Shown here: positions 31,075-38,843 of the stretch, in pieces
Layout: every line of letters starts with the position of its first letter
Numbering within the stretch: position 1 is the first letter of the stretch
Source: a virus
DNA: 39,697 nucleotides
IMG/VR virus record: IMGVR_UViG_3300027138_000008
Span: 1-39,697 of that record
Reading direction: 5' to 3' (one strand)
The notes under the pieces: model-generated
Databases searched by the model: none
Seen by the model: the letters and a program-made list of their open reading frames with translations, nothing else
Told to the model about the DNA's origin: nothing
Translations under genes and position numbers: made by a program

Positions 31075-32058
31075 TCAGCTGGTAGCGGTGTAGATCTCCA
31101 CGGCGCAGTCGGGGCGCAGGATGTTGGTACCCAGAGCCATCGAAGCAACCATGAAGGTGCCCTGCCAGAGGGCGTGGACGTCAGAGCCGGTCTGCTCCAT
31201 CTTCAGATCCATCAGCTTCACGGTACCCACTGCCATCTTGTTGAAGGCAAGGGCGACAGAGTCGGTGAAGTTGGCGGTGTAGTCGTTCTGCTCACCGGTG
31301 GTGCTGGTCCGGTTGGTGGTGGGCAGGTGGTTCGACTTGAGGATGGTGATGCCAGCCACGCGCAGCACGGTGCCGTCGGCATAAGCGCCAGCACCGCCCC
31401 AGTCACGGTTGATCACGTTGGTCTCTTGGACGAGCTTGTAGTACTCGGCCGGAGCGAGCACGCAATAGCGGTCGTTCTCGGGGAGGTTGTTCTCGTCCAT
31501 CTTCTGGGCTGCGCTGAACAGCGCAGTGGCCAGCTGAGCACCGGTGATCGCGGACTTGGAGGCAGCCACGATCTTGATGCGGGTGCCACCAGGCAGGTCG
31601 GTGTTGAAGTTGGTGGCAGTACGAGCGGCCTTGGCAACCATCGCAGCCACGTTCTTGTCAAACGTGTAGGCGAGAGCGTTGCCCATCTCGGTGGAGTAGG
31701 GGGCGCGCACGTCGTAGTGGTTCTTGGCCTCGTCGATGTCGGCCACGAACACGTTGGAGACCAGCTTGTCGTCGATCTTGATGACAGCCTCAGCGTGCTT
31801 GACCTGAGTACCCGTCAGCATGGTGCCGGGGGTGTGGTAGGCAGCGCTGTTGAGGCCAATCAGGGGGAAGCTGGCACTTTTGCCGGACGAAATGGTCCGC
31901 ACGGTGTGCAGAGATTCAAAGATGGTCGCCTTACGGAAGGCAGTCAGAACCTCGCCAGCGAACACCTGGAGGAACATGGCGTTATCGCCAGCCCAGGTGC
32001 CGCCACCGGCGTTGTTAATGAGGCCAAGACGCGAAGCGTCAAAATTAGGGGCAGCCAT
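31075..32058 (-). CDS. major capsid protein (T7 gp10-like, HK97 fold)
   Basis: A 327-residue shell protein. The start FDASRLGLINNAGGGTWAGD, then MFLQVFAGEVLTAFRKATIF and FPLIGLNSAAYHTPGTML are typical of T7-like capsids, and the C-terminus NILRPDCAVEI is also shared with cyanophage capsids. AGGAG lies seven bases before the ATG (32066-32070), one of the few clear Shine-Dalgarno sites in this window. A terminator precedes and a hairpin follows the gene, so it may be a separate transcription unit. Confidence 0.96.
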   Translation of the reverse strand: MAAPNFDASRLGLINNAGGGTWAGDNAMFLQVFAGEVLTAFRKATIFESLHTVRTISSGKSASFPLIGLNSAAYHTPGTMLTGTQVKHAEAVIKIDDKLVSNVFVADIDEAKNHYDVRAPYSTEMGNALAYTFDKNVAAMVAKAARTATNFNTDLPGGTRIKIVAASKSAITGAQLATALFSAAQKMDENNLPENDRYCVLAPAEYYKLVQETNVINRDWGGAGAYADGTVLRVAGITILKSNHLPTTNRTSTTGEQNDYTANFTDSVALAFNKMAVGTVKLMDLKMEQTGSDVHALWQGTFMVASMALGTNILRPDCAVEIYTATS

Positions 32059-32065
32059 TGCTGTA

Positions 32066-32070
32066 CTCCT
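32066..32070 (-). promoter_or_regulatory. strong ribosome-binding site of the capsid gene
   Basis: AGGAG on the minus strand, seven bases before ATG 32058. It stands out because most genes here lack such a site or rely on overlap with the previous gene. It fits the need for very high capsid output. Confidence 0.75.
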
Positions 32071-32189
32071 AGAGAAGTTGGGTTGTTACCCCGACCTCGC
32101 CTCCTTCCACTGGGGGTGTCCTCCGCAGAGGGCCGTCGTTTCCGTGAGAAGGTCTAGGTGACTGAAGTGTAGACACAAGGCAAGGCAAT

Positions 32190-32211
32190 AAAAAAGGCCC
32201 CTTGCGGGGCC
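32190..32211 (-). terminator. rho-independent terminator between scaffold and capsid genes
   Basis: On the minus strand GGCCCC and GGGGCC form a perfect 6-bp stem around GCAA, followed by TTTTTT. It starts 17 nt after the scaffold stop. It would cut transcription of packaging and assembly genes before the capsid gene, so a promoter for the capsid unit is expected at 32059-32189. I could not identify one with confidence. Confidence 0.85.
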
Positions 32212-32227
32212 CGGGCTTTCCTCTCAA

Positions 32228-33061
32228 TCAAAAGATAGAAGACCTGGCAAGACGTGCCTCAATCTTCCGTCTGTATGCAGGATCTGCCGCATAACGGGGA
32301 TCCTTCATCGCTTCAACCAGCTGAGCCGTCGACTCAAACTTCTCAGCACTGCTCTTGGGAGCACGACCACCAATCAGCTTGGGTTCGACACCAGTCTTGG
32401 AGATGTACTTGGCGTGCAGGCCAGAGACGGCCATGCGCACAGCAGACAGGGTGCTGTTGCCAGTGACAATCTCGTTAAAACCGGCGACCTCTTCCTCGGA
32501 AAGGTTGTCTGCAGCCCAGGCCAGCATCTCGTTGTACCCCTTCTCGCCGCCGTATTCCTGCTTGAGAGCAGAAACCTGCTGCATGGTCAGGGCATTGTCC
32601 TGAACAGCCTTGTACTGGAGACCAGAGAGGTAGGCATCCACCATCTCCTTGGTAAAACCAGCGCCTTCCAGCTGTTCGTAGTCGTCTCCGGTTAGTTCAC
32701 CCGTCTGTTGCCAGCGGGAGTTCATGTCGGAGAAGTCGATGCCAGCTTCATCAAGGCGGGAGCCGATGAACTCGCCGTAGATCTCCTTGGCATCGCCGGA
32801 CTGAGGCTTCTCCTCCTCGGAGTCATCGGCTTGATCAGCCTCTTCCTCAGTCTCTTCGGCCTGACCACGTTGACTCAGCTTGCGCTGGGCCTCTTGGTAG
32901 GCCTTTTCCAGGTCCTCGACGGACTTGTACTTACCGGCCAGCAGCTGTTCACCCTGTTCTTCCTGCTCTTCACCCTCCGACTGGAGAGCTTTGAGCATTT
33001 CTTCGTTTTCTGGGGACAGTGCTGGGGCTTGCTGTTCGGTGATTGTGATGGGTTCAGGCAT
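32228..33061 (-). CDS. scaffolding protein (T7 gp9-like)
   Basis: A 277-residue acidic protein that guides capsid assembly and is then released. It is rich in Glu, Gln and Asp (EEQEEQGEQLLAGKYKSVED, EETEEEADQADDSEEEKPQ) and mostly helical; the phrase LLAGKYKSVEDLEKAYQEAQ is typical of phage scaffolds. The helix-turn-rich C-terminus (AADPAYRRKIEARLARSSIF) is the expected capsid-binding end. Position between portal and capsid matches T7. Confidence 0.92.
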   Translation of the reverse strand: MPEPITITEQQAPALSPENEEMLKALQSEGEEQEEQGEQLLAGKYKSVEDLEKAYQEAQRKLSQRGQAEETEEEADQADDSEEEKPQSGDAKEIYGEFIGSRLDEAGIDFSDMNSRWQQTGELTGDDYEQLEGAGFTKEMVDAYLSGLQYKAVQDNALTMQQVSALKQEYGGEKGYNEMLAWAADNLSEEEVAGFNEIVTGNSTLSAVRMAVSGLHAKYISKTGVEPKLIGGRAPKSSAEKFESTAQLVEAMKDPRYAADPAYRRKIEARLARSSIF

Positions 33062-33069
33062 GAATGGTC

Positions 33070-33303
33070 TCAGATAATGGTGATCGAGCCGTCGTCGCCG
33101 TATTCGACGACAGGGGTCGGGGCAGGTTCAGCAACAGGCTTGGCCTTCACTTCGCCAATCACGATCTCTTCAGTGGGGCCGTACTGAGGGACGTCAGCCG
33201 GCGGGCCCTGAAGGGACACCGGGTTGGTTTTGGGCTGCTGGGAGGGCGTTGGGGACGGCTCCTGGGGCGGTTGGGTCGCTTCCTTCTGGGTACTGCGGGC
33301 CAT
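33070..33303 (-). CDS. proline-rich small protein between portal and scaffold
   Basis: A 77-residue protein from ATG 33303, overlapping the portal gene end by 110 nt in another frame. It starts MARSTQKEATQPPQEPSPTP and ends VVEYGDDGSITII. The Pro/Gln-rich first half could be a by-product of the overlap, but the C-terminal half extends beyond the portal and stops 8 nt before the scaffold, and no later start exists, so the overlap is needed. Similar small genes occur at this place in cyanopodoviruses. Function unknown. Confidence 0.6.
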   Translation of the reverse strand: MARSTQKEATQPPQEPSPTPSQQPKTNPVSLQGPPADVPQYGPTEEIVIGEVKAKPVAEPAPTPVVEYGDDGSITII

Positions 33304-34942
33304 AGGGGGCTCCTGGTTGGGTGTAGTTGGCGGCCACCTGTCCCAATGCAGGGGACTTGAGGCCGGTCATCAGGAGTTCACGCTGCAGATCCTGCTGACG
33401 CAGGTTGTTTGCAGCTTGGCTCTCCTGATCCAGCTGTTCTGCGGTCTTCACCAAGTTAGTGGTGTCGATGGATTCAGCCGCCGCAAGTCTGCGGAGAGCT
33501 TCATCCAGGTTCAAGTACTTCTGAGCGATCTCAGGACCCAAAGTCTGGGCAGCAGTCGTGATGAACTGCACCAGCTTGTTGCGATCATCGCCGCGGCCAA
33601 TGGCTTCAAGGCCAGTCACAGGCTTGGGATTGACCAGTGCCTGACCGTTCTGCCCCTTAGGGAAGGGCGACAGCTTGCGCTGACGGCGCAGGATGTGCAT
33701 CAGGCGCCGCACCAGGGGCAGTTGCAACTCCTGGGTGAGGATGGAATACAGGCCCCCGATGCCGGCTTCCAGCTCCTGTGACATGTAGCGAATCTCTTCG
33801 GCGGTCACTCGTTCCCCAGGGCGCTGGATGGCGGTGTTCAGCAAGAAGGCGAACTGCAAGCGACCTTCGATTCGGTCGATGGTGTTCTGCGCAATGCCCA
33901 GGTCCTGGCTCTTTTGGCTCTGAATGACCGACACATCAGCCGCATTGCCTTGGACGATGGCGCCATTGGGGGCATTGGCCAAGGTCCGAGGCCTGGTCGT
34001 GCCGTTGGGATTGACCAGGAACAGGATCTTAGCCGCGGCAGCAGCACCTTCCAGGACCGACTGATACAGGGACTCAAGGGCCAGCAGGTCGCCGTAGTAC
34101 TCCTCGATGTAGGAGCGGCCGTACTCCTCGCCGTCGACACGGTTGAAGCGCAAGGGAATCCATGGAGCGACCTCCTGATCGCACATGCCATGGGTGCCGG
34201 GGATCTCCTTGTTCCTGGCCTCCTGCCACCAGTGGCACTTGCCCTGCTCAAACTCGACGTGGGTGTAAATCTTGACGGTCTTCTTGCTGCTGCGGCCGCT
34301 GGTGTATTCGCCCTGGTCCTCTTCGGGGTCCAGCTCCTCGTACATGGAGGCTGGCAAGGCGTCAGGGTAGACCTCCTCTTCAACCACGATCTCAGTCAGG
34401 TTCCCCATGGGGTCCCTGCAGACCACGAACTGGTTGAAGTGGATGACGCGCAGGCCCTCTTCACCGATGTAAAGGAGAACGTTGCCGCCCACCAGCAGGT
34501 GCTTGAAGGCTTCGTGCATGGCAGCACGGCCGCCTGATGTCTCAAAGACGGACATGACAGCCCGCTCAACCTGCACCAGGGCGGTGTCCAGCTCGGTCTT
34601 GATCTCAGGGCCAGCCTCTGCAACACGCAGGGCCAGGTCGTCGATCTCCAGCTTGAAGAAACTGGAGTTGGGCGGGAACAGGCTGATCAGCAGCTTGCTG
34701 GCCAGATAGTTCACGCCCCTGGCACCCAGGGATTGATAGGGGGTCTTGAGCCTGCCGCGGTCGTTGAAGCCAGCGTCAGGGATCAGGCCAGGGATTGTGA
34801 CCTTGCTGCAGTCCCTGGCACGCTCTAAAAAGGCATCCCGATTACTGACCAGCTGGTGGTAGCGGGCAGCAGCAGTGCCCACCTCCTCCTCGTTGTAGGC
34901 CTGGCGTTGGCGGTCAACGCTACCGGTCAGGTTCAAGTCCAT
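33194..34942 (-). CDS. portal / head-tail connector (T7 gp8-like)
   Basis: A 582-residue portal forming the DNA entry ring. Features: SRDAFLERARDCSKVTIPGL-like stem start (seen as SNRDAFLERARDCSKVTIPG), YQSLGARGVNYLASKLLISL, FPPNSSFFKLEIDD, and the 'QRPGERVTAEEIRYMSQELE' and 'LGGIYSIL'-type (here GIGGLYSIL) motifs of the gp8 family, with a Gln/Pro-rich end (NALPAAQNQPGVPSG). T7 gp8 has 536 residues. Followed by the proline-rich gene and scaffold as in other cyanopodoviruses. Confidence 0.95.
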   Translation of the reverse strand: MDLNLTGSVDRQRQAYNEEEVGTAAARYHQLVSNRDAFLERARDCSKVTIPGLIPDAGFNDRGRLKTPYQSLGARGVNYLASKLLISLFPPNSSFFKLEIDDLALRVAEAGPEIKTELDTALVQVERAVMSVFETSGGRAAMHEAFKHLLVGGNVLLYIGEEGLRVIHFNQFVVCRDPMGNLTEIVVEEEVYPDALPASMYEELDPEEDQGEYTSGRSSKKTVKIYTHVEFEQGKCHWWQEARNKEIPGTHGMCDQEVAPWIPLRFNRVDGEEYGRSYIEEYYGDLLALESLYQSVLEGAAAAAKILFLVNPNGTTRPRTLANAPNGAIVQGNAADVSVIQSQKSQDLGIAQNTIDRIEGRLQFAFLLNTAIQRPGERVTAEEIRYMSQELEAGIGGLYSILTQELQLPLVRRLMHILRRQRKLSPFPKGQNGQALVNPKPVTGLEAIGRGDDRNKLVQFITTAAQTLGPEIAQKYLNLDEALRRLAAAESIDTTNLVKTAEQLDQESQAANNLRQQDLQRELLMTGLKSPALGQVAANYTQPGAPYGPQYPEGSDPTAPGAVPNALPAAQNQPGVPSGPAG

Positions 34943-34946
34943 TGCC

Positions 34947-35273
34947 TTATGTGGTGGGAATGTTTAAGCCGCCAGTTGAACCAGTCCCTGGCACGACAAG
35001 CCCGCCTCGTGTCTTGCGAGCGACTGCAGGGCTGTTGGCAACCAGGCCGCCAGCTGCCACAGATTCAGATGGCAGGCCTTCGGCTGCTGGAACAACCCTC
35101 ACTGAAGTTTTGGGCATTGCCATTAGCTGATTGCGGGCACGAGCCTGCTCGTAGCGAGCGTTGTACTCAGCAATCTTTTGGCGACCATCTGCCAGCTGCT
35201 GCTGCCTGGCCTGCTCCTCCTGGTGCTGTTCAAGAACAATTCGACCTATCCCGCCGCCCATGCACATGGTCAT
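34947..35273 (-). CDS. small virion/assembly protein (MCMGGG type)
   Basis: A 108-residue protein starting MTMCMGGGIGRIVLEQHQEE; ATG 35267 (MCMGGG) is an alternative start that gives the same Met-Cys-Gly pattern as its neighbour. A Gln/Arg-rich coiled segment follows, then a tail ending RGGLVVPGTG...GGLNIPTT. That tail resembles the end of the 116-residue neighbour (GLRTDIAGGVGGLTIPGA), so the two are probably paralogues. It is immediately upstream of the portal gene. Function not known. Confidence 0.65.
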   Translation of the reverse strand: MTMCMGGGIGRIVLEQHQEEQARQQQLADGRQKIAEYNARYEQARARNQLMAMPKTSVRVVPAAEGLPSESVAAGGLVANSPAVARKTRGGLVVPGTGSTGGLNIPTT

Positions 35274-35620
35274 GCACCCGGAATGGTCAAGCCACCCACG
35301 CCACCGGCAATATCAGTGCGAAGACCGCGACGGCCAAGGCCACGGCGCATCGGAATTGCCATTGCAGCGCCAGTTGCAGTGGCAGCAGGTGTAGGCAGCT
35401 CGGCTGCAGATGCTGCCACTGTGGCCGTTTCTTGCGGGGCAGGCGGCGGAGGAGCTTCAGCAATGCGCTTCTGCTCTTCAGCTTGAGCTTTCTGCAGAGC
35501 CATCTGCTGCTCAAACTGAATGCGCTGCTGCTCCATCTGTTCACGAGCAATGCGCTCTTGCCGTCTGGATGCTTCAGCGGCTGCTGCACCGCCGTCACCA
35601 CCGCCACCACCGCCGCACAT
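35270..35620 (-). CDS. small virion/assembly protein (MCGGGGGGDGG type)
   Basis: A 116-residue protein. The Gly-rich Met-Cys start is followed by a long coiled coil (ASRRQERIAREQMEQQRIQF and EQQMALQKAQAEEQKRIAEA), a Pro/Ala linker and a Gly-rich end GGVGGLTIPGA. Similar proteins occur just before the portal gene in cyanopodoviruses and may be assembly factors or minor virion proteins; this is not established. The stop overlaps the next start (ATGA). Confidence 0.7.
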   Translation of the reverse strand: MCGGGGGGDGGAAAAEASRRQERIAREQMEQQRIQFEQQMALQKAQAEEQKRIAEAPPPPAPQETATVAASAAELPTPAATATGAAMAIPMRRGLGRRGLRTDIAGGVGGLTIPGA

Positions 35621-35623
35621 AGG

Positions 35624-35806
35624 TCAAGCCTCGTCTTGTTGCTCAAGATAAACGGCCCGCAACATGCGAACCACCTGCCGTTGACCGGCATACATCCAGA
35701 TTGCACGATCTGAGTCGCCAATGTCAGGGCATTGCTCAGGGATGGCTTCTTCCAGCCGTTTGATCAAGGCCTCGTCGATTGGCGGCCAAAGGTCTTCGTC
35801 GTTCAC
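35624..35806 (-). CDS. 60-residue phage protein (DLWPPI...CPDIGDSDRAIW)
   Basis: Starts with GTG at 35806, overlapping the previous stop (GTGA). The sequence NDEDLWPPIDEALIKRLEEA, then IPEQCPDIGDSDRAIWMYAG and QRQVVRMLRAVYLEQ, matches a small helical family common in T7-like phages upstream of the portal. No activity is known; its conservation next to assembly genes points to a structural or morphogenetic role. Confidence 0.82.
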   Translation of the reverse strand: MNDEDLWPPIDEALIKRLEEAIPEQCPDIGDSDRAIWMYAGQRQVVRMLRAVYLEQQDEA

Positions 35807-35973
35807 TTGTTCTTTTTCTTGGCGGTTTTGGCGGTTTTGGCGGAATCCTTGAAGGCCTTGGCGGTAGGGGCTCCCTTCTCGCCAGGTTTGCGCATCCGCT
35901 CGCCGGAACCAGCTTCGATGCGCTCCCGCTTGCGGTGGATGTTGATGTAGAGCCCGTCTCTGGGGTTGGCCAT
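35803..35973 (-). CDS. 56-residue basic phage protein (GLYINIHRKRERI)
   Basis: Read from ATG 35973, which overlaps the stop of the tiny 16-residue gene (TGATG). The product reads MANPRDGLYINIHRKRERIE then AGSGERMRKPGEKGAPTAKA and ends in Lys-rich KTAKKKNK. This is a well-known small basic family of phages, with the same 'GLYxNIHxKRxRIxxGSGExMRKPG' core. Role unknown; DNA- or protein-binding in assembly is plausible. The frame is open upstream to 36126, but that part is the neighbour. Confidence 0.85.
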   Translation of the reverse strand: MANPRDGLYINIHRKRERIEAGSGERMRKPGEKGAPTAKAFKDSAKTAKTAKKKNK

Positions 35974-36023
35974 CAATACCCCTTCTTGCCGCCGCCCTTG
36001 CCGCCTTTTCCGCCTTTTTTCAT
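35973..36023 (-). CDS. 16-residue Gly/Lys microprotein
   Basis: ATG 36021-36023 opens MKKGGKGGKGGGKKGY, ended by TGA at 35973-35975, whose last base starts the next ATG (TGATG). It fills the space between the endolysin stop (36036) and the following gene. Glycine and lysine make up 14 of 16 residues. Short Gly/Lys peptides of this kind are occasionally annotated upstream of the same basic family in other phages. The coupling supports translation; function unknown. Confidence 0.5.
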   Translation of the reverse strand: MKKGGKGGKGGGKKGY

Positions 36024-36035
36024 GGGTCTGAGAAA

Positions 36036-36605
36036 TCAGTAGTCCCAGCGTATCCGCGGTCGGCCAGGCCTGACACCCACATGAATAAACCCACGCGGCG
36101 CGCCGTAGCCCAAAGAATAGGGCCATGCCTTGTCGGCCCAGTCCTGCAGCGCCTTGACCGACATGCCATCCAGGTAAAAGTCGATGGCACCGGTGTCGGG
36201 GCTGTTGAACAGGTGTTCGCTCATGGTGGCCCCACCGACCTGGGCGTTGATTTTGGGAGGGCGGTAGCCGGATGTGATGATTACAGGCTTGCCGAAGTGG
36301 TCACGAGCCTTTTGAGCGAACTGACAGAGCAACGTGGCCGTGTCGCACTGGTATTGAGCGGTGAAGCGCCGTGCCTCCGACTGCAAGGCCAGCTCGCCGT
36401 AGGTGATGTTGGGTGTAATGCGGAGCGAAAAGGGGGACTGTGGCTGGAAATTGGCGGCCTTGGTCTCCGGGGCAGCGCGGTACAGCTCCGCGAAGTCATG
36501 CAACTGTGCCGGCGTGAGGGTCTGCTGCAGGGCGTTCCATGCAGCCAGCTGATGGCTGAGGCCCTTGAAGTGCTTGGCGGCATCAACGAGTCGAATGGTT
36601 GCCAT
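36036..36605 (-). CDS. endolysin, M15 D-Ala-D-Ala carboxypeptidase family
   Basis: A 189-residue peptidoglycan hydrolase. The M15 metal site is present as His131 (MSEHLF), Asp142 (GAIDFYLDG) and His175 (FIHVGVRPG), with the preceding IITSGYRPP loop. The N-terminal 70 residues (DAAKHFKGLSHQLAAWNALQ, LHDFAELYRAAP) are a segment often paired with this domain in cyanophage endolysins and may bind the cell wall. T7 uses an amidase instead. It overlaps the preceding gene by 23 nt. No signal peptide, so a holin should be needed for export. Confidence 0.93.
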   Translation of the reverse strand: MATIRLVDAAKHFKGLSHQLAAWNALQQTLTPAQLHDFAELYRAAPETKAANFQPQSPFSLRITPNITYGELALQSEARRFTAQYQCDTATLLCQFAQKARDHFGKPVIITSGYRPPKINAQVGGATMSEHLFNSPDTGAIDFYLDGMSVKALQDWADKAWPYSLGYGAPRGFIHVGVRPGRPRIRWDY

Positions 36606-36843
36606 GGCTCAAGGGGTCCTTTGGAAAGATTTGAACGTCCTTGACCTCAAAGGGCAACTGCTCCCAGATGTCGCAGCCCATAGCGATCTCCCACGCCATG
36701 TTCTCGGACGTGGCGACGACAACGGTCTGGAATGACCCTCCCAACTTGTTGCCACTGGGGGCAACGAAGACACCAGGCAGTCGAATAACCCAGGCCCTAG
36801 GCCGCCGTGGTGGGTCGAGCAGGTAGCCAGGTTGCTTTGCCAT
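36583..36843 (-). CDS. 86-residue protein between terminase and endolysin, unknown
   Basis: Read from ATG 36843 (MAKQPGYLLDPPRRPRAWVI); the frame continues upstream inside the terminase gene, but the start used gives a moderate 47-nt overlap. Beta-rich with GVFVAPSGNKLGGSFQTVVV and a following helix (SENMAWEIAMGCDIWEQLPF). Compact single domain; the family is not recognised. It overlaps the endolysin start by 23 nt. Confidence 0.6.
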   Translation of the reverse strand: MAKQPGYLLDPPRRPRAWVIRLPGVFVAPSGNKLGGSFQTVVVATSENMAWEIAMGCDIWEQLPFEVKDVQIFPKDPLSHGNHSTR

Positions 36844-38548
36844 TGGCTTTGGGGAGGTCCGCCAGAGCAACCCCAAGAAACTGCGCGTCAAGAGCCCCAT
36901 CAATATTCCCCATAAAAGCTTCCAGTTCGAGGTCCCAGAGTTCCGACTTTCTTTCTGCGATGGCACGGTCTTCGTCAATGGCAAGCGACTCGTTCCAATA
37001 CTGAATGGCACCAGCGACAGCGTCGAGCCGGTCATCGTGCTGTAGACAGTTCTTATCGACGGTGATGTGGGTCAGCTGGTGGAACAGCTGGTAGCTGAGC
37101 TTGACCTCCACGGCATCTGTATCGCGGCCGCGGCTGTCGTTTTCAACGACTGAGCGGTTCACGATCAGGCGGTGCTGGTTCAGGACCGGCTCCAGGGCAC
37201 TGATGATCCGCCGTTCCTTCTGCACGTTGGAGCGCGAGGTCTCAATGGTGCAGGGATGGTGGACCTGCAGGTGCGGCTTGAGGAGGGACTCCAGCATCCC
37301 CTGGCCAAACTGGTCCTCCAGGACGATCAGGTTGACCTTATGGCGCTTGGCGGCTTGGGCCATGCCCTCCAGGACCGGGTCGGTGTAGCCCTCGCGGTAG
37401 GCACCGACCTCCAGCAGGAACAGGTTGCCGTTGAGGTGGGCAACGATGGCAAATGCGGTCTCGTCAGCACCCCGACCAGAGGGGTCAATGAACATGACCA
37501 CCCCGTCAAAGGGCAGCCAATCGCCGTGGATGAAGGCTGGGCGGTGGTAGTAGTCGCCACTGAAGCCAACAGCGGGCAGGTCAGTGATGCGGTATTCCGC
37601 TCCAGACGACCACACCAGCTTCTCGGGGGCATGGTCACCGACTTCCATGACCATGAGGTCGGACAGACGCAGCGGGAACCGCTCCAGGTCCGACAGGGTG
37701 GTATCCAGCTGGAACTGCAAGGCAAAAGCTGAACGCCCGTAGCTGACCTCCCGCTCCAGGAGGTCCATGTCAGAGAAGCGACCGGGGTCAACGGGCTTGC
37801 CTTTGAATTCAATGCACCCTTCTTGGACGATGGGGGCCAGCAGATCGCCGTACTTCTCCGGCTTCTCGGGGTACCTGGCTGGCCAGATGCGGGATGAGAA
37901 GCCCTTGTGGAGCAGCTTGTTGTAGATCGACTCCTCGGTCTGCGGTGTACCGAGGTACAGCACCTCCCCACCTGGCTTGAGGATGGCGTTGTATTCACCG
38001 ACAGCTGAGAGCAGCTTCTCTCTCATGCCGACAGACCACGACGTCGTCGGTGTTTCGATGTCATCCGGGATGATCAGGTCCGCACGGGAACCAGTGATCT
38101 GACCAAAGATGCCCACCGACTTCACTGATGGGCTCTTGTCGGGCTTGGCGGGCCCTACGTCAAAGGCATGGACAGCAGCCCGCTGTTCTTCACGACGTGG
38201 CTCCAGGCACCTGAGCACCTGCATGTCACGGATCAACTGCAGACAGAAGGTGGTGAAGTTCTTGGCTTCTGCCCCAGAGGCAGAGTTGACCATGATCTTC
38301 TGCTGTGGATCCAGCCGTAGACGCCACAGGACAAAGGCCGCGGCCATCCATGACTTACCAACACCCCTGTAGCCCTCAATAATTCGCCGCTTGGGGCCGT
38401 GCTGCATGTAAGCAGCAATGTCCAGCTGGATGGGTGTGGGATCCGGTAGGCCCAGGTGCTTCCAGACGATGCAAAGGAAGTACCTGAAATCAGAGCAGTA
38501 GGGCTCAGGTAGGTCGTGCCAGGTCGTTGCCCGTTGGACCGTTGCCAT
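36797..38548 (-). CDS. terminase large subunit (T7 gp19-like)
   Basis: A 583-residue packaging motor. ATPase motifs: Walker A at 59-66 (EGYRGVGKSW), Walker B LIIPDD at 158-163. Nuclease motifs: Asp355 (FIDPSGRG), Glu411 and Asp412 (VLEDQFGQG), and Asp505/Asp506/Asp509 (LQHDDRLDA). Length close to T7 gp19 (586). It cuts concatemers and pumps DNA into the head. The start shares one base with the small-subunit stop (TAATG). Confidence 0.96.
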   Translation of the reverse strand: MATVQRATTWHDLPEPYCSDFRYFLCIVWKHLGLPDPTPIQLDIAAYMQHGPKRRIIEGYRGVGKSWMAAAFVLWRLRLDPQQKIMVNSASGAEAKNFTTFCLQLIRDMQVLRCLEPRREEQRAAVHAFDVGPAKPDKSPSVKSVGIFGQITGSRADLIIPDDIETPTTSWSVGMREKLLSAVGEYNAILKPGGEVLYLGTPQTEESIYNKLLHKGFSSRIWPARYPEKPEKYGDLLAPIVQEGCIEFKGKPVDPGRFSDMDLLEREVSYGRSAFALQFQLDTTLSDLERFPLRLSDLMVMEVGDHAPEKLVWSSGAEYRITDLPAVGFSGDYYHRPAFIHGDWLPFDGVVMFIDPSGRGADETAFAIVAHLNGNLFLLEVGAYREGYTDPVLEGMAQAAKRHKVNLIVLEDQFGQGMLESLLKPHLQVHHPCTIETSRSNVQKERRIISALEPVLNQHRLIVNRSVVENDSRGRDTDAVEVKLSYQLFHQLTHITVDKNCLQHDDRLDAVAGAIQYWNESLAIDEDRAIAERKSELWDLELEAFMGNIDGALDAQFLGVALADLPKANGKATWLPARPTTAA

Positions 38549-38793
38549 TAGGCAAACTTCCGCACTGGCATCTGGATCACCTTGTCCAGGTCACCAACAG
38601 AAGCAACCAAATCCCCAAACGGCGTCCCTTCAACGGGCTGAGCACTGATCTGGTTGTCCTTGAGGAACTGCCGGAGGACATTCAACTCTGAACTGTTGAT
38701 GGTGCCGTCTTGCAGCTTCTCCTTCAACAGCAATGCCAACCCCATGTGCAGGTCAGCCAGCTGCTCATGGATGTCGTTGGTGCGCTTGGTCAT
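38548..38793 (-). CDS. terminase small subunit (T7 gp18-like)
   Basis: An 81-residue helical protein with MTKRTNDIHEQLADLHMGLA, LLLKEKLQDGTINSSELNVL and RQFLKDNQISA, the pattern of T7-like small terminases (T7 gp18 89 residues), which bind the packaging site. It is followed by the large subunit with a one-base overlap. A strong hairpin (38818-38843) precedes it. Confidence 0.9.
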   Translation of the reverse strand: MTKRTNDIHEQLADLHMGLALLLKEKLQDGTINSSELNVLRQFLKDNQISAQPVEGTPFGDLVASVGDLDKVIQMPVRKFA

Positions 38794-38817
38794 GTGACGA
38801 CCTCTCCAGAAAGCTGA

Positions 38818-38843
38818 AGAGAGGGGAGCGACTACCCCTCTCT
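38818..38843 (-). promoter_or_regulatory. perfect 9-bp hairpin before the small terminase gene
   Basis: AGAGAGGGG and CCCCTCTCT pair around an eight-base loop. It starts in the stop codon of the winged-helix gene and ends 24 nt before the small terminase start. No T-run follows on either strand, so it is more likely an mRNA processing, stability or protein-binding site than a terminator. Confidence 0.6.

Noticed and set aside
36583-37035. longer 150-codon reading of the gene after terminase
   Set aside because: The first 64 codons lie fully inside the terminase nuclease region in another frame and are low in pattern; the start at 36843 is more reasonable.
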